Positions 16,135-25,249 are shown, numbered from the stretch's first letter. The stretch is DNA of 64,000 nucleotides from Streptomyces sp. Q6 (GCF_036967205.1 NZ_CP146022.1:5208001-5272000), one strand, 5' to 3'. A program made the numbers and translations. Notes: generated by a model not told the origin, from the letters alone.

Positions 16135-16911
16135 TCAGTAGCGGCGCGTGATGAGCGCGCGCTTCACTTCCTGGATCGCCTTCGTGACCTCGATGCCACG
16201 CGGGCACGCGTCCGTGCAGTTGAAGGTCGTGCGGCAGCGCCACACACCGTCACGGTCGTTGAGGATCTCCAGGCGCTGCTCCCCGGCCTCGTCACGCGAG
16301 TCGAAGATGAAGCGGTGGGCGTTCACGATGGCGGCCGGACCGAAGTACTGGCCGTCGTTCCAGAACACCGGGCACGACGACGTGCACGCCGCGCACAGGA
16401 TGCACTTGGTCGTGTCGTCGAAGCGCTCGCGGTCCTCGGCGGACTGCAGACGCTCGCGCGTCGGCTCGTTGCCCTTCGTCACCAGGAACGGCATGACGTC
16501 GCGGTACGCCTGGAAGAACGGGTCCATGTCCACGACCAGGTCCTTCAGGACCGTCAGGCCCTTGATGGCCTCGACCGTGATCGGCTTCTCCGGGCTGAGG
16601 TCCTTGATGAGCGTCTTGCAGGCAAGGCGGTTCTTGCCGTTGATGCGCATCGCGTCGGACCCGCAGATGCCGTGCGCGCAGGAGCGGCGGAAGGTCAGCG
16701 AGCCGTCCTGGTCCCACTTGATCTTGTGAAGGGCGTCGAGGACACGCTCCTTCGGGTCGATCTCCAGCTGGAAGTCTTCCCAGGTGGACTCGGCCGAGAT
16801 CTCCGGGTTGAACCGGCGGATCCGGAAGGTGACGGTGATGTACGGGGAGTCGGCGAACCCGGGCTCGGCCTGGCCGGCCGCCTCCGCCTTGTCCATGATC
16901 GGGGTTGCCAT
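16135..16911 (-). CDS. sdhB: Succinate dehydrogenase iron-sulfur subunit
   Basis: A 258-aa electron-transfer subunit of complex II, carrying electrons from FAD to quinone. All three clusters are ligated: 2Fe-2S by CAHGICGSDAMRINGKNRLAC (about 80-100, split motif), 4Fe-4S by CILCAACTSSCP (about 169), and 3Fe-4S by CRTTFNCTDACPRG (about 227). Length is normal. Its ATG overlaps the sdhA stop in TGATG, so translation is coupled. It is the last gene of sdhC-D-A-B and is followed by a strong terminator. Confidence 0.98.
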   Translation of the reverse strand: MATPIMDKAEAAGQAEPGFADSPYITVTFRIRRFNPEISAESTWEDFQLEIDPKERVLDALHKIKWDQDGSLTFRRSCAHGICGSDAMRINGKNRLACKTLIKDLSPEKPITVEAIKGLTVLKDLVVDMDPFFQAYRDVMPFLVTKGNEPTRERLQSAEDRERFDDTTKCILCAACTSSCPVFWNDGQYFGPAAIVNAHRFIFDSRDEAGEQRLEILNDRDGVWRCRTTFNCTDACPRGIEVTKAIQEVKRALITRRY

Positions 16912-18665
16912 CAGTACTTACGCTCCATCGGCTGGTAGCGGGTCTGGACGACCGGCTTGTAGTCGAGACGGATGGACTCGCTGCCGTCGTCGCCGACCTC
17001 GCGGTACGCCATGGTGTGGCGCATGAAGTTGACGTCGTCGCGGTTCGGGAAGTCCTCGCGGTAGTGACCGCCGCGGGACTCCTTGCGCGCCAGCGCGGAG
17101 GTCGCCATGACCTCGGCGAGGTCGAGCAGGTTGCCCAGCTCGATGGCCTCGAGGAGGTCCGTGTTGAACCGCTTGCCCTTGTCCTGGATCGCCACGTTCC
17201 GGTACCGCTCGCGCAGTTCGGCGATCTTCTCGACGGCCGTCTTGATCGTCTGCTCGGTGCGGAACACCATCACGTTGGCGTCCATGCACTCCTGCAGCTC
17301 GTTGCGGATCACCGCGACGCGCTCGGTGCCCGTGGAGTTCCGCAGGTGCTCGACGAGCTCCTCGACCATGGACGCCGGGTTCTCCGGGAGGTCGACGAAG
17401 TCGGTCGTGTGGGAGTACTCGGCGGCCGCGATACCGGCCCGCTTGCCGAAGACGTTGATGTCGAGCAGCGAGTTGGTGCCGAGGCGGTTGGCGCCGTGCA
17501 CGGAGACGCACGCGACCTCACCGGCGGCGTACAGGCCGGGGACGACGGTGGTGTTGTCCGCGAGGACCTCACCCTCGACGTTCGTCGGGATGCCGCCCAT
17601 GGCGTAGTGCGCGGTCGGCTGGATCGGGATCGGGTCCGTGTAGGGCTCGATGCCGAGGTACGTGCGCGCGAACTCGGTGATGTCCGGGAGCTTGGCGTCG
17701 AGCTGCTCCGGCGGCAGGTGCGTGAGGTCGAGGTAGACGTGGTCGCCCTCGGGACCGCAGCCGCGGCCCTCACGGATCTCCGTGTAGATGGAGCGGGACA
17801 CGACGTCACGGGACGCGAGGTCCTTCATGACCGGCGCGTACTTCTCCATGAAGCGCTCGCCGTCCTTGTTACGGAGGATGCCGCCCTCACCGCGGGCGCC
17901 TTCCGTCAGGAGGATGCCCATGCGCCAGATGCCGGTCGGGTGGAACTGGAAGAACTCCATGTCCTCCAGCGGGATCCCGCGCCGGTAACAGGCGGCCTGG
18001 CCGTCGCCGGTCAGCGTGTGCGCGTTCGACGTCACCTTGAAGAACTTGCCGGTGCCGCCGGAGGCGTAGATGACCGCCTTGGCCTGGAAGACGTGGATCT
18101 CGCCGGTGGCCAGCTCGTACGCGACGACGCCCGCCGACTTCTTGACGCCGTCCTCCTCGACGATCAGCTGGTCGAGGACGTAGAACTCGTTGAAGAACTC
18201 CACGCCCTCCTTGACGCAGTTCTGGTACAGCGTCTGGAGGATCATGTGGCCCGTGCGGTCCGCGGCGTAGCAGGACCGGCGGACCGGCGCCTCGCCGTGG
18301 TTACGGGAGTGACCGCCGAAGCGGCGCTGGTCGATGGTGCCGTCCGGCGTGCGGTTGAACGGCAGGCCCATCTTCTCCAGGTCGAGGACCGAGTCGATGG
18401 CCTCCTTCGCCAGGATCTCGGCGGCGTCCTGGTCGACCAGGTAGTCGCCGCCCTTGATCGTGTCGAAGGTGTGCCACTCCCAGTTGTCCTCCTCCACGTT
18501 GGCCAGCGCGGCGGCCATGCCGCCCTGCGCGGCGCCCGTGTGGGAGCGGGTGGGGTAGAGCTTGGTCAGCACGGCGGTGCGGCTGCGCTTGGTCGACTCG
18601 ATGGCCGCGCGCATGCCCGCGCCACCGGCGCCGACGATGACGGTGTCGTACTTGTGAATCTTCAC
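16911..18665 (-). CDS. sdhA: Succinate dehydrogenase flavoprotein subunit
   Basis: A 584-aa catalytic subunit that oxidises succinate to fumarate with covalently bound FAD. The Rossmann start TVIVGAGGAGMRAAIEST, the FAD-attachment region SHTGAAQGGMAAAL, the active-site segments (HPTGIW, TEGARGEGG) and the C-terminal RLGTNSLLDINVFGKRAG, with HYAMGGIPTN before it, are all present. Length is typical. It is separated from sdhD by 19 bases and overlaps sdhB by one base. Confidence 0.98.
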   Translation of the reverse strand: MKIHKYDTVIVGAGGAGMRAAIESTKRSRTAVLTKLYPTRSHTGAAQGGMAAALANVEEDNWEWHTFDTIKGGDYLVDQDAAEILAKEAIDSVLDLEKMGLPFNRTPDGTIDQRRFGGHSRNHGEAPVRRSCYAADRTGHMILQTLYQNCVKEGVEFFNEFYVLDQLIVEEDGVKKSAGVVAYELATGEIHVFQAKAVIYASGGTGKFFKVTSNAHTLTGDGQAACYRRGIPLEDMEFFQFHPTGIWRMGILLTEGARGEGGILRNKDGERFMEKYAPVMKDLASRDVVSRSIYTEIREGRGCGPEGDHVYLDLTHLPPEQLDAKLPDITEFARTYLGIEPYTDPIPIQPTAHYAMGGIPTNVEGEVLADNTTVVPGLYAAGEVACVSVHGANRLGTNSLLDINVFGKRAGIAAAEYSHTTDFVDLPENPASMVEELVEHLRNSTGTERVAVIRNELQECMDANVMVFRTEQTIKTAVEKIAELRERYRNVAIQDKGKRFNTDLLEAIELGNLLDLAEVMATSALARKESRGGHYREDFPNRDDVNFMRHTMAYREVGDDGSESIRLDYKPVVQTRYQPMERKY

Positions 18666-18684
18666 GGGTTCGCTCGCCTCGGCT

Positions 18685-19179
18685 TTAACGGATGTTCGGG
18701 TCGAAGGTGAAGATCACCAGCGTGCCCAGCAGGACGGTGAAGACCGTCGCGGCGTACAGCAGGCCCTTCAGCCACAGGCGGGTCTGGGGGCGCTCTGCGT
18801 AGTCGTTGATGACCGTGCGCAGGCCGTTGGCGCCGTGCAGCATCGCGAGCCACAGCATCAGCAGGTCCCAGCCCTGCCAGAACGGGGACGCCCAGCGGCC
18901 CGCGACGAACGCGAAGCCGATCTTGGAGACGCCGCCGTCGAGGACGAGCTGGATCAGCAGGTGGCCGAGGACGAGAACGACCAGGACGACACCGGACAGG
19001 CGCATGAAGAGCCACGCGGCCATCTCGAAGTTGCCGCGGCTGCCCTTGCCGGTCTTCGAGGTGCGCTTGCGCGGCGCCTCGATGTACGGGGCCGGGTTGT
19101 CGACGTCGTAGAGCGGGGCGCCCTCGACGGGACCGACGCCGGACGTGCCGTCCGTCTTGGTGAGGGTGGTGTCAGACAT
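18685..19179 (-). CDS. sdhD: Succinate dehydrogenase hydrophobic membrane anchor subunit
   Basis: A 164-aa membrane anchor of complex II. A long hydrophilic N-terminus (about 45 residues) is followed by three helices, with conserved FEMAAWLFMRLSGVVLVVLV and the heme-ligand-type histidine in LGHLLIQLV. A second block is GANGLRTVINDYAERP, the anchor family signature. It takes part in quinone and heme b binding. It lies 8 bases after sdhC and just before sdhA. Confidence 0.95.
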   Translation of the reverse strand: MSDTTLTKTDGTSGVGPVEGAPLYDVDNPAPYIEAPRKRTSKTGKGSRGNFEMAAWLFMRLSGVVLVVLVLGHLLIQLVLDGGVSKIGFAFVAGRWASPFWQGWDLLMLWLAMLHGANGLRTVINDYAERPQTRLWLKGLLYAATVFTVLLGTLVIFTFDPNIR

Positions 19180-19187
19180 GTCTGGCC

Positions 19188-19568
19188 TCAGCTCCCGAAG
19201 AGTTCACGGACGGCGTGGCCGAGGACGGGGTACAGGGCCCCGACCATCAGGACGACCCAGATGCCCACGACGGTCCAGAGCATCTGCTTCTGGTAGCGCG
19301 GGCCCTTCGACCAGAAGTCGACGGCGATGACACGCAGACCGTTGAGCGCGTGGAAGAGGATGGCGGCGACGAGGCCGTACTCCAGCAGCGCGACGATCGG
19401 CGTCTTGTAGGTGGAGACAACATCGTCGTACGCCTCGGGAGAGACGCGGACGAGAGCGGTGTCCAGGACGTGCACGAACAGGAAGAAGAAAATGAGGACA
19501 CCGGTGACTCGATGAGCCACCCACGACCACATGCCTTCCCGGCCGCGGTACAGCGTTCCAGCCGGCAC
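19188..19568 (-). CDS. sdhC: Succinate dehydrogenase cytochrome b556 subunit
   Basis: A 126-aa cytochrome b subunit, first gene of the sdhCDAB operon. Three helices are visible; the signature is MWSWVAHRVTGVLIFFFLFV with the following HVLDTALVR, and FHALNGLRVIAVDF carries the heme-ligand region. The GTG start at 19568 is supported by GGAGGG 8 bases upstream. The operon promoter must lie in the 170 bases between here and the OHCU decarboxylase stop. Confidence 0.95.
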   Translation of the reverse strand: MPAGTLYRGREGMWSWVAHRVTGVLIFFFLFVHVLDTALVRVSPEAYDDVVSTYKTPIVALLEYGLVAAILFHALNGLRVIAVDFWSKGPRYQKQMLWTVVGIWVVLMVGALYPVLGHAVRELFGS

Positions 19569-19725
19569 GGAAGAACCCTCCGGGAGCGGGGACTAGGGCC
19601 GCGCCGCCACGCCGCCAGGCATTTGGATGCAGCGGTGTCGGTCGGGCCAGCCGGGTACGGTCCACCGGCCGCTCGTCATCGTATCGACGAGTTGTCGGCT
19701 CGCTTGCCCGGGGGCCTCCGGTGTG

Positions 19726-19749
19726 ATCAAACAGGCAATCAAACAGGCA
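19726..19749. repeat. Two direct 12-bp copies over the OHCU decarboxylase stop
   Basis: ATCAAACAGGCA occurs twice head to tail (19726-19737, 19738-19749). The TGA of the decarboxylase (19741-19739, minus strand) lies in the second copy, so it looks like a recent slippage duplication that moved or created the stop. Confidence 0.8.
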
Positions 19750-20350
19750 CGTACGGGCTATTGGTGGCGCTTTGCTGCCGTGCCGTGTCCGGGCTCTCGG
19801 ACCGGACGATCGGGAGATTGCGGACAAGCCGCGCAATCCGGCCCCGGGCGAGTCGCCGCAGTTCCTCCGCGGCGAGCACCCGCTCCTCTTCCCTGTCGTT
19901 GCCGAGGCGGTCGCGCAGACCGGCCAGCAGGTGGTCGAGGGCCTCGCCGGGGGCGATGTGGTCGAGGCAGATCACGAAGGGGTGCCCGAAGCGGTCCTCG
20001 TACGCCGCGTGCGCCGCGGCGAGCGCGGTGTACGCGGCCGTGTACCCGGCGGCGTCCGGAGGCAGCGGCAGATCTTCGCAGGCCAGGGCCTCGGCGACGT
20101 CGGCGGGCGCCAGGTCGTACGCCGCCTCGTCGGACGCGGCGAGCAGCGCGTCGAGGTCCGGGTAGGGGCGGTGCGCGGCGATCCGGTGCGCCCACGCGCG
20201 GCTGCCGCAGCAGTCGAGGAGCAGGTCTTCGGCGGTGGCCTGCGGCAGCGCGTTGAGATGAGTGAGGCCCCCGTGCGGCCCGTGCGGTGTGACCTGCGCC
20301 GGTATGGGCAGGCGGCCGGGTACGTGAGGGGGGCGGTGCGGCGCGCGCAG
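19739..20350 (-). CDS. 2-oxo-4-hydroxy-4-carboxy-5-ureidoimidazoline (OHCU) decarboxylase, CTG start
   Basis: Purine (urate) degradation enzyme that converts OHCU to S-allantoin, about 203 aa. The reading frame is clear: GLTHLNALPQATAEDLLLDC then CGSRAWAHRIAAHRPYPDLD near the N-terminus, AAHAAYEDRFGHPFVICLDH (catalytic His region and active-site FVIC) and a C-terminal ERVLAAEELRRLARGRIARL. From the in-frame stop at 20398 to the domain there is no ATG, GTG or TTG. CTG at 20350 has a perfect GGAGG (20360-20356) with a 5-base spacer, so I place the start there. No other urate genes are adjacent. Confidence 0.75.
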   Translation of the reverse strand: MRAPHRPPHVPGRLPIPAQVTPHGPHGGLTHLNALPQATAEDLLLDCCGSRAWAHRIAAHRPYPDLDALLAASDEAAYDLAPADVAEALACEDLPLPPDAAGYTAAYTALAAAHAAYEDRFGHPFVICLDHIAPGEALDHLLAGLRDRLGNDREEERVLAAEELRRLARGRIARLVRNLPIVRSESPDTARQQSATNSPYVPV

Positions 20351-20602
20351 GGGTGCCTCCGGCGGCGGGCGGGATGGTGAGTGTTGTCCGTAACGCTATC
20401 GAGGGGTGATTGCGAGTGTCCGACGGATGCGCGAATTTCACCCGGACGGGAGAGTTTGGCGGCGTCGGATGGACGGTGCGGTCTCACGGCGTGCCGCGTG
20501 CTGTTGTGTGGACGCGTGCCGGCGTGGCGTGGTCGCGCGCGCCGTTCCCCGCGCCCTCTGGAGGGGCGACGGCTGTCCCGTCCGTGATGCAACTGGAGCG
20601 AG
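20351..20602. other. Divergent intergenic region, OHCU decarboxylase/hexosaminidase
   Basis: About 250 bases containing the leader of the minus-strand decarboxylase and the promoter of the hexosaminidase. No further gene or strong dyad is seen. Confidence 0.35.
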
Positions 20603-22207
20603 GTGCCTGTGGAGAAGGAGCGGAAGGTTCTGTTGGGCGGGGCCGCGGTGGTCGCCGCCGGGGCCGTCGTACTGACGGCCGCGCTGTGGCCCGACGGTGA
20701 CAGCGGCTCCTTGGGGCAGGCGCCCTCCGACGGGAAGTCCGGGGCGTCCCGCTCGTCCTCGCCGTCGCCCACCCGGTCCTACCCGCTGTCCTCGCCCCCG
20801 CGCACGATCCCCGCCGTACGCGACTTCACCCCGGCGCGCGGGCCCGGCTGGAAGCCGGACGGGGGGAAGGTCGTCGTACGGGACGAGACGCTGGCCGAGG
20901 AGGGGCGGCTCGTCGCCGACGAGCTGGGGCTCACCTATGAAGGGGAGAGCGGGGACGCCGGACCCGGTGACGTGGAGCTGGCGCTGGGCGGGGCGCGCGG
21001 GTCGGGCCCGGAGTCGTACCGGATGACCGTGCGGGACGGGCTGGTGCGGATCGTCGGGCCGAGCGACACCGGCGTCTTCTACGGGACGCGCACCCTCAAG
21101 CAGGAGGTGCACGGCGGCGCCACCGCGCCCGAGGGGGTCGTCGACGACGAGCCGGCCAAGCCGCAGCGCGGGTTCAACCTCGACATCGCCCGCAAGCACT
21201 TCACGGCCGGCTGGATCAAGGACCGGATCCGGGAGATCGGTGACCTGAAGTTCAACCAGATCGGACTGCACTTCTCCGACGACCAGGCCTTCCGGATCGC
21301 GTCCGACTCGCACCCCGAGATCGTCTCCGCCGACCACCTCACCAAGGCGCAGGTCCGCGAGATCCTCTCGCTCGCCGCCGAGCGGCACATCACCGTCGTG
21401 CCGGAGATCGACTCGCCGGGGCACCTCGGCGCCGTCATCAAGGCCCACCCGGACCTCCAGCTGCGCGACGCGGGCGGGGTGCCCGCGCGCGGCGCCGTCG
21501 ACATCTCCGAGCCGGCGGCCGCGCGGATCGTCGACGACCTCCTGAAGGAGTACGCGCAGCTGTTCAAGGGCGCGTACTGGCACCTGGGCGCCGACGAGTA
21601 CCGGGCGCTGATGAAGACGAACCCGGAGGCGTCCTATCCGCAGCTCGCCGCCGCGGCGCGGCAGAAGTACGGGGCGAACGCGCGCGTGCAGGACCTCGCC
21701 GAGGGGTGGCTGAACGACCGGGCGAGGACCATGGCCCCGTACGACCGGAAGCTGAAGGCCTGGAACGACGGGTTCTTCACCGGGGGTGTCGTCGAGGCGG
21801 ACAAGGACATCGAGGTCGCGTACTGGACCGGCAAGGAGATCGGGGCGAGGGAGCCGGTCTCGTATCTGAGCGCCGGGCGCAGGCTGACGAACTACAACGA
21901 CGAGTACCTGTACTACGTCCTCGGCCAGCCGAACACCTTCGTCTACCCGACCGGGCAGCGGATCTACGAGAGCTGGACGCCGCTCGTCGTGCGCGGGACG
22001 ACGCCGGTGCCCGCGAAGTACGACGACCAGATTCTCGGCGGGACCTTCGCCGTCTGGTGCGATCTCGCGCAGTCCCAGACGCAGGCGCAGGTCGCGCAGG
22101 GCATCCGGATGCCGCTGCGGGCGACGGTGCAGAAGCTGTGGGATCCGGAGAAGCCGGAGCTGAGCTGGCCGCAGTTCGTCGATCTGGCGGCGAAGTTGAG
22201 CGGCTGA
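20603..22207 (+). CDS. Exported beta-N-acetylhexosaminidase (GH20)
   Basis: A 534-aa glycoside hydrolase family 20 enzyme that removes terminal GlcNAc/GalNAc from chitin-type or cell-wall glycans by substrate-assisted catalysis. An N-terminal hydrophobic signal or anchor (VLLGGAAVVAAGAVVLTAAL) is followed by a Ser/Pro linker, the GH20b domain (about 90-180) and the barrel. Barrel motifs are RGFNLDIARKHF, LHFSDDQAFR, PEIDSPGHLGA and YWHLGADEY, where D-E is the catalytic pair. Start GTG 20603 has GGAGCGAG just upstream. It is probably involved in chitin or peptidoglycan recycling outside the cell. Confidence 0.93.
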   Translation: MPVEKERKVLLGGAAVVAAGAVVLTAALWPDGDSGSLGQAPSDGKSGASRSSSPSPTRSYPLSSPPRTIPAVRDFTPARGPGWKPDGGKVVVRDETLAEEGRLVADELGLTYEGESGDAGPGDVELALGGARGSGPESYRMTVRDGLVRIVGPSDTGVFYGTRTLKQEVHGGATAPEGVVDDEPAKPQRGFNLDIARKHFTAGWIKDRIREIGDLKFNQIGLHFSDDQAFRIASDSHPEIVSADHLTKAQVREILSLAAERHITVVPEIDSPGHLGAVIKAHPDLQLRDAGGVPARGAVDISEPAAARIVDDLLKEYAQLFKGAYWHLGADEYRALMKTNPEASYPQLAAAARQKYGANARVQDLAEGWLNDRARTMAPYDRKLKAWNDGFFTGGVVEADKDIEVAYWTGKEIGAREPVSYLSAGRRLTNYNDEYLYYVLGQPNTFVYPTGQRIYESWTPLVVRGTTPVPAKYDDQILGGTFAVWCDLAQSQTQAQVAQGIRMPLRATVQKLWDPEKPELSWPQFVDLAAKLSG

Positions 22208-22246
22208 CCTGCGAATTCGGCTGGACAGCGGGGCCTGTGGAGCCAT

Positions 22247-22283
22247 ATGTTCCGCAGGCCGCGCGGCCGGGGGGCCGGAACAT
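22247..22283. promoter_or_regulatory. Dyad upstream of the DUF4328 gene
   Basis: ATGTTCCG (22247-22254) and CGGAACAT (22276-22283) are perfect arms with a 21-base GC-rich loop, 40 bases after the hexosaminidase stop and 32 before the next start. It could be a terminator or an operator. Confidence 0.35.
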
Positions 22284-22314
22284 TCGCGGCGTTCCCTGGG
22301 GAGGGTGCGCAGCC

Positions 22315-23163
22315 GTGCTGTGCAGAAAATGCGGGAAGAGTCATGCGCTGGTCGAGGACGGGCTGTGCGCGGCGTGCGCCGACGCGGCGTTCGCGGCGCT
22401 GAAGGCCGCCCCCGGTTCACGGAAGGACGAGGGGGAGCGGCCGTTGCCGCCGCCGCTGCCGTCGGCGCCGTACGATCCGACGGCCCGGTTCTCGCTGCTG
22501 CGCTCGCCGAACGGGTTCGCGACCGCCGCCGTCGTGCTGCTGTGCCTGGTGATCGTGGCCGATCTGGGGTCGGTGGCCGCGGGTGTCGCCGAGTACCGGT
22601 TCGCGTCGGACCTGGCGTCCGGTGACTGGTCCGGGTTCAGCGAGTCCGACCTGGACCGGGTCGACGATCTGTACACGCTCGCGGGGCGCGCCCAGATGCT
22701 GACGCTGGTCGCCGCGGCGATCGGCTTCATCGCCTGGTTCCTGCGGGTGCGGGACAACGCCCACGCCCTCGCGCCGTTCGGACAGAGCAAGGCGCGAGCC
22801 TGGGCGATCTTCGGGTTCTTCGTGCCGGTCGTGTGCCTCTGGTTCCCGCGCCGGATCGCGCACGACACCTGGCAGGCGAGCGCCGACGGGCTCGACTTCT
22901 CCCGCAAGGAGGCGCGGGTCGGGTCGATCGACCGGTGGTGGTTCCTGTGGCTGCTCAACCTGCTCCTGGGCTGGACGGCGAACAGAAGCTACAACGACGC
23001 CGAGTCCATCGACGCGATCAAGTCGGCGACGGGCGCACTGATCTTCAGCGACGCCGTGGACATCGTGAGCGCCGTCGCCGCGATCCTCTTCGTACGGGCC
23101 CTGACCCGGTTGCAGAACCTGCGGGTCCTGGGCCGTCCGACGATGGATGCCAGGGCCGCCTAG
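22315..23163 (+). CDS. DUF4328-type membrane protein with zinc-ribbon N-terminus
   Basis: A 282-aa membrane protein. It opens with two CxxC pairs (CRKCGKS.. and CAAC), a small zinc ribbon, then a proline linker and four hydrophobic segments: AAVVLLCLVIVADLGSVAAG, LTLVAAAIGFIAWFL, WAIFGFFVPVVCLWFP and a C-terminal pair near WWFLWLLNLLLGW. The order RPxxR.. then WW.LWL.. is characteristic of DUF4328. Function is unknown. GTG 22315 is chosen because the zinc ribbon begins at once and TGGGGAGGG lies upstream; upstream reading in this frame lies inside the hexosaminidase gene. Confidence 0.8.
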   Translation: MLCRKCGKSHALVEDGLCAACADAAFAALKAAPGSRKDEGERPLPPPLPSAPYDPTARFSLLRSPNGFATAAVVLLCLVIVADLGSVAAGVAEYRFASDLASGDWSGFSESDLDRVDDLYTLAGRAQMLTLVAAAIGFIAWFLRVRDNAHALAPFGQSKARAWAIFGFFVPVVCLWFPRRIAHDTWQASADGLDFSRKEARVGSIDRWWFLWLLNLLLGWTANRSYNDAESIDAIKSATGALIFSDAVDIVSAVAAILFVRALTRLQNLRVLGRPTMDARAA

Positions 23164-23265
23164 TTTGCGTTTCGGGTGGCGAAGTCCCGTATGCCTGTGG
23201 TGTATTCGGCTCGAGCCGCATCGAACAGAGCTGTACGAGGCAGTACCGGGGACGGGGGCACGGGT

Positions 23266-23778
23266 ATGGGCTACTGGGGCTATTACGTGGTGGCCAGAAG
23301 CGGGCGTCCGCTGAAGGAGCTCGAATCCCTGGCCGGGGTCAGGGACGAGATGACGCTCCTGGAGGAGCGGGCCGACGACTGGCAGGTGTGGGAGTGCCCC
23401 GGCGGCGGCGGTGAGCCGACGCCGGACGTCGGGAGCATGAACGCCCTGGCGGCGGAGACCGGCGCGCCCGCGCTGTTCGCGTACGTGATGGACAGCCGGT
23501 GCGCCGTCGTCGAGGCGGCGGCGCCGCAGAGCGGGGCGTGGACGACGTGTCTGGGCCGGGCCGCGATGGGCCAGTACATCGGCGGCGGCGAGCTCTCCCT
23601 GGAGGACTACTTCCTGCCGCCGGACGACGCGGCGGGGCACGCCGTCGCGTGGGCCGCGGAAGGCGGGCTGACGGTGGCGGAGCAGCCGATCCTCGACGTG
23701 CTCGGGGCGGAGGCGCAGCCGTCGGCGGAGGAGCTGTTCTTCCGGTTCCTGGACCGGCTCGGCGTGACGTCCCGGTGA
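23266..23778 (+). CDS. 170-aa protein, paralogue of the gene at 28223-28735
   Basis: A hypothetical cytosolic protein with no signal or membrane helix. It starts MGYWGYYVVARSG and contains APALFAYVMDSRCAVVEA, CLGRAAMGQYIGGGE and a SLEDYF segment. The minus-strand gene at 28223-28735 has the same length (170 aa) and matching blocks (MGLWG, APALCAYVMDSDCAVIEA, CLGRESMTAYM, SVEEWF). I do not know the family; it may be an immunity- or sensor-like family. The two copies bracket the hypothetical genes and the PGRP amidase. Only a weak ribosome site precedes ATG 23266. Confidence 0.75.
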   Translation: MGYWGYYVVARSGRPLKELESLAGVRDEMTLLEERADDWQVWECPGGGGEPTPDVGSMNALAAETGAPALFAYVMDSRCAVVEAAAPQSGAWTTCLGRAAMGQYIGGGELSLEDYFLPPDDAAGHAVAWAAEGGLTVAEQPILDVLGAEAQPSAEELFFRFLDRLGVTSR

Positions 23779-23883
23779 CGCCCGCCGCACCGGCGCCTGT
23801 GACGTTCCCGGCAGCCGTGGCGCTGTAAGTCCCGGAGTCCCCAAGGGGAATTGTCGGGTCCGGGTCCGGGAGGCGTACGTCCA

Positions 23884-24432
23884 ATGAGCCTGGTGGAACT
23901 GATCGCGCAGGCCGACGAACGGGTTCTCGCGGCGAGCGGGCTCGGCTGCCTCGACCGGTGCGTCCCGCTGCTCGGCGCCGACGACGACGTGCTGCGCCCG
24001 CTGTGGGCCAGCCTCGCCGACGACGGTGCCGCGTGGGCCGAGCGGCTCGCCGACGCGCGCCGCACCCTCGCAGGGGCCACGGCGGACGGCGAGGCGGCCG
24101 AGCTGGTGCGCCGCATGCTGGGCGCCGCCCCCGACCGCGCCGCCGCCGAGGAGTGGCGCGGCTGGGCCGACGCCTGCTCGGTGGCCGCGCTCCAGGTGCA
24201 CCGGATGCTCGACACGGTCGAGGACGGCGCGTCCGGCGTCGCCGCGCGCCGCGAGGGCCGCACCGACCGCATGTCACCCCTGGTCGCGGCTGAACTCCGG
24301 CGCCAGACACGGGTGTTGGAGCTGCTCGCGAGCGGCGGCGCGGGTGGCCTGCGGCGCGCTCTCGACGTGTCCACGGAAGGACGACGGGTGCTGCGGGCCG
24401 TCGTGTCACGGCGGGCGCGGGGCCGAGGGTGA
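23884..24432 (+). CDS. Hypothetical helical protein
   Basis: A 182-aa Ala/Arg-rich protein predicted to be all-helical (LVELIAQADERVLAASGLG, then repeated amphipathic helices such as AAELVRRMLGAAPDRAAAEE and RQTRVLELLASGG). No family recognised. ATG 23884 is taken because it begins the coding-like region, although the frame is open for eleven more codons. Its stop overlaps the GTG of the next gene as GTGA, so the two are coupled. Confidence 0.65.
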   Translation: MSLVELIAQADERVLAASGLGCLDRCVPLLGADDDVLRPLWASLADDGAAWAERLADARRTLAGATADGEAAELVRRMLGAAPDRAAAEEWRGWADACSVAALQVHRMLDTVEDGASGVAARREGRTDRMSPLVAAELRRQTRVLELLASGGAGGLRRALDVSTEGRRVLRAVVSRRARGRG

Positions 24433-25097
24433 CGTACGCGGTGAACCGCCCGTCGTGGCGGGCCTGGGCCGCGATCGCGGTGTGCGCGGCGGTCGTGGCC
24501 CTCGTGATGGCCCGGCCCCCGCACCCTGTGCGGACCGACCGGGCCTACTGGGCCCGGCAGTCGGGCCTCACCGTGCCGTCCGGGTGCGGCACGGGCGTCC
24601 CGGGCCGCACGGAGCCGGGCCCCGGACACACACCGCGGCTCGACATCGGCGCGTACGGCTACTACGGCCCCGACCCGCGCGCCCACGAGCCGGAGCGCTA
24701 CACCGTCTCCGCACACCTCGACCCGGGGCCCACGCCGCTGGAACTGAGCGCGCTGCGCGCCGCCGTCGACGTGTACGGGCCGCACGGGCAGGGCCGCAGG
24801 GCGCGTGCCGCGGGTCTCGCGGTGCGGGTGGTCACGGGACCCGACTCCGAGCCCGTCGACCCCGCGGCCGACGGCACGTACCGCTTCACGCGCGGCGACG
24901 ACCTGCACCTGGCGGTCGACCTCCCGGAGGGCGCCACCTGCCCCGGCGAGAGCCGCGGCACCCTCAACGTCTGCGATCCGCTCCTGACCAACCGGACCCA
25001 GGACTGCCCCGTCGTCCGCCTCGCGCTCACCGCCGACGGACTGCCGGGCGGACGCGCCGTGGCCGTCTCCTACGAGCCGTCCGCGCAGGACGCGTAG
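24429..25097 (+). CDS. Hypothetical exported or membrane-anchored protein
   Basis: A 222-aa protein with one N-terminal hydrophobic helix (AWAAIAVCAAVVALVMA) and an outside domain containing several cysteines (SGCGTG, TCPGESRG, VCDPLL, DCPVV), perhaps disulfide-bonded. No known family. GTG 24429 overlaps the preceding stop codon. It is convergent with the large amidase gene and separated from it by a hairpin terminator. Confidence 0.6.
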   Translation: MTYAVNRPSWRAWAAIAVCAAVVALVMARPPHPVRTDRAYWARQSGLTVPSGCGTGVPGRTEPGPGHTPRLDIGAYGYYGPDPRAHEPERYTVSAHLDPGPTPLELSALRAAVDVYGPHGQGRRARAAGLAVRVVTGPDSEPVDPAADGTYRFTRGDDLHLAVDLPEGATCPGESRGTLNVCDPLLTNRTQDCPVVRLALTADGLPGGRAVAVSYEPSAQDA

Positions 25098-25249
25098 CGG
25101 CCGTCCGCGCACTCCCACGGGCCCGGGCCCGGCCGCCCCCTCCTGCGGTCGGGTCCGGGCCGTGGGGTGTAGTGAGTAACCCACGCGCGGGCCGCTGCGC
25201 AAGCGACGGCGCAAATCGGGCGCCCGTCCTCGGGTGTCCGGGCACGCGA

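Noticed and set aside
19972..20772. A 266-codon minus-strand frame overlapping the OHCU decarboxylase and hexosaminidase start
   Set aside because: Thr/Arg/Pro-rich shadow text; the decarboxylase domain reads in a different frame.
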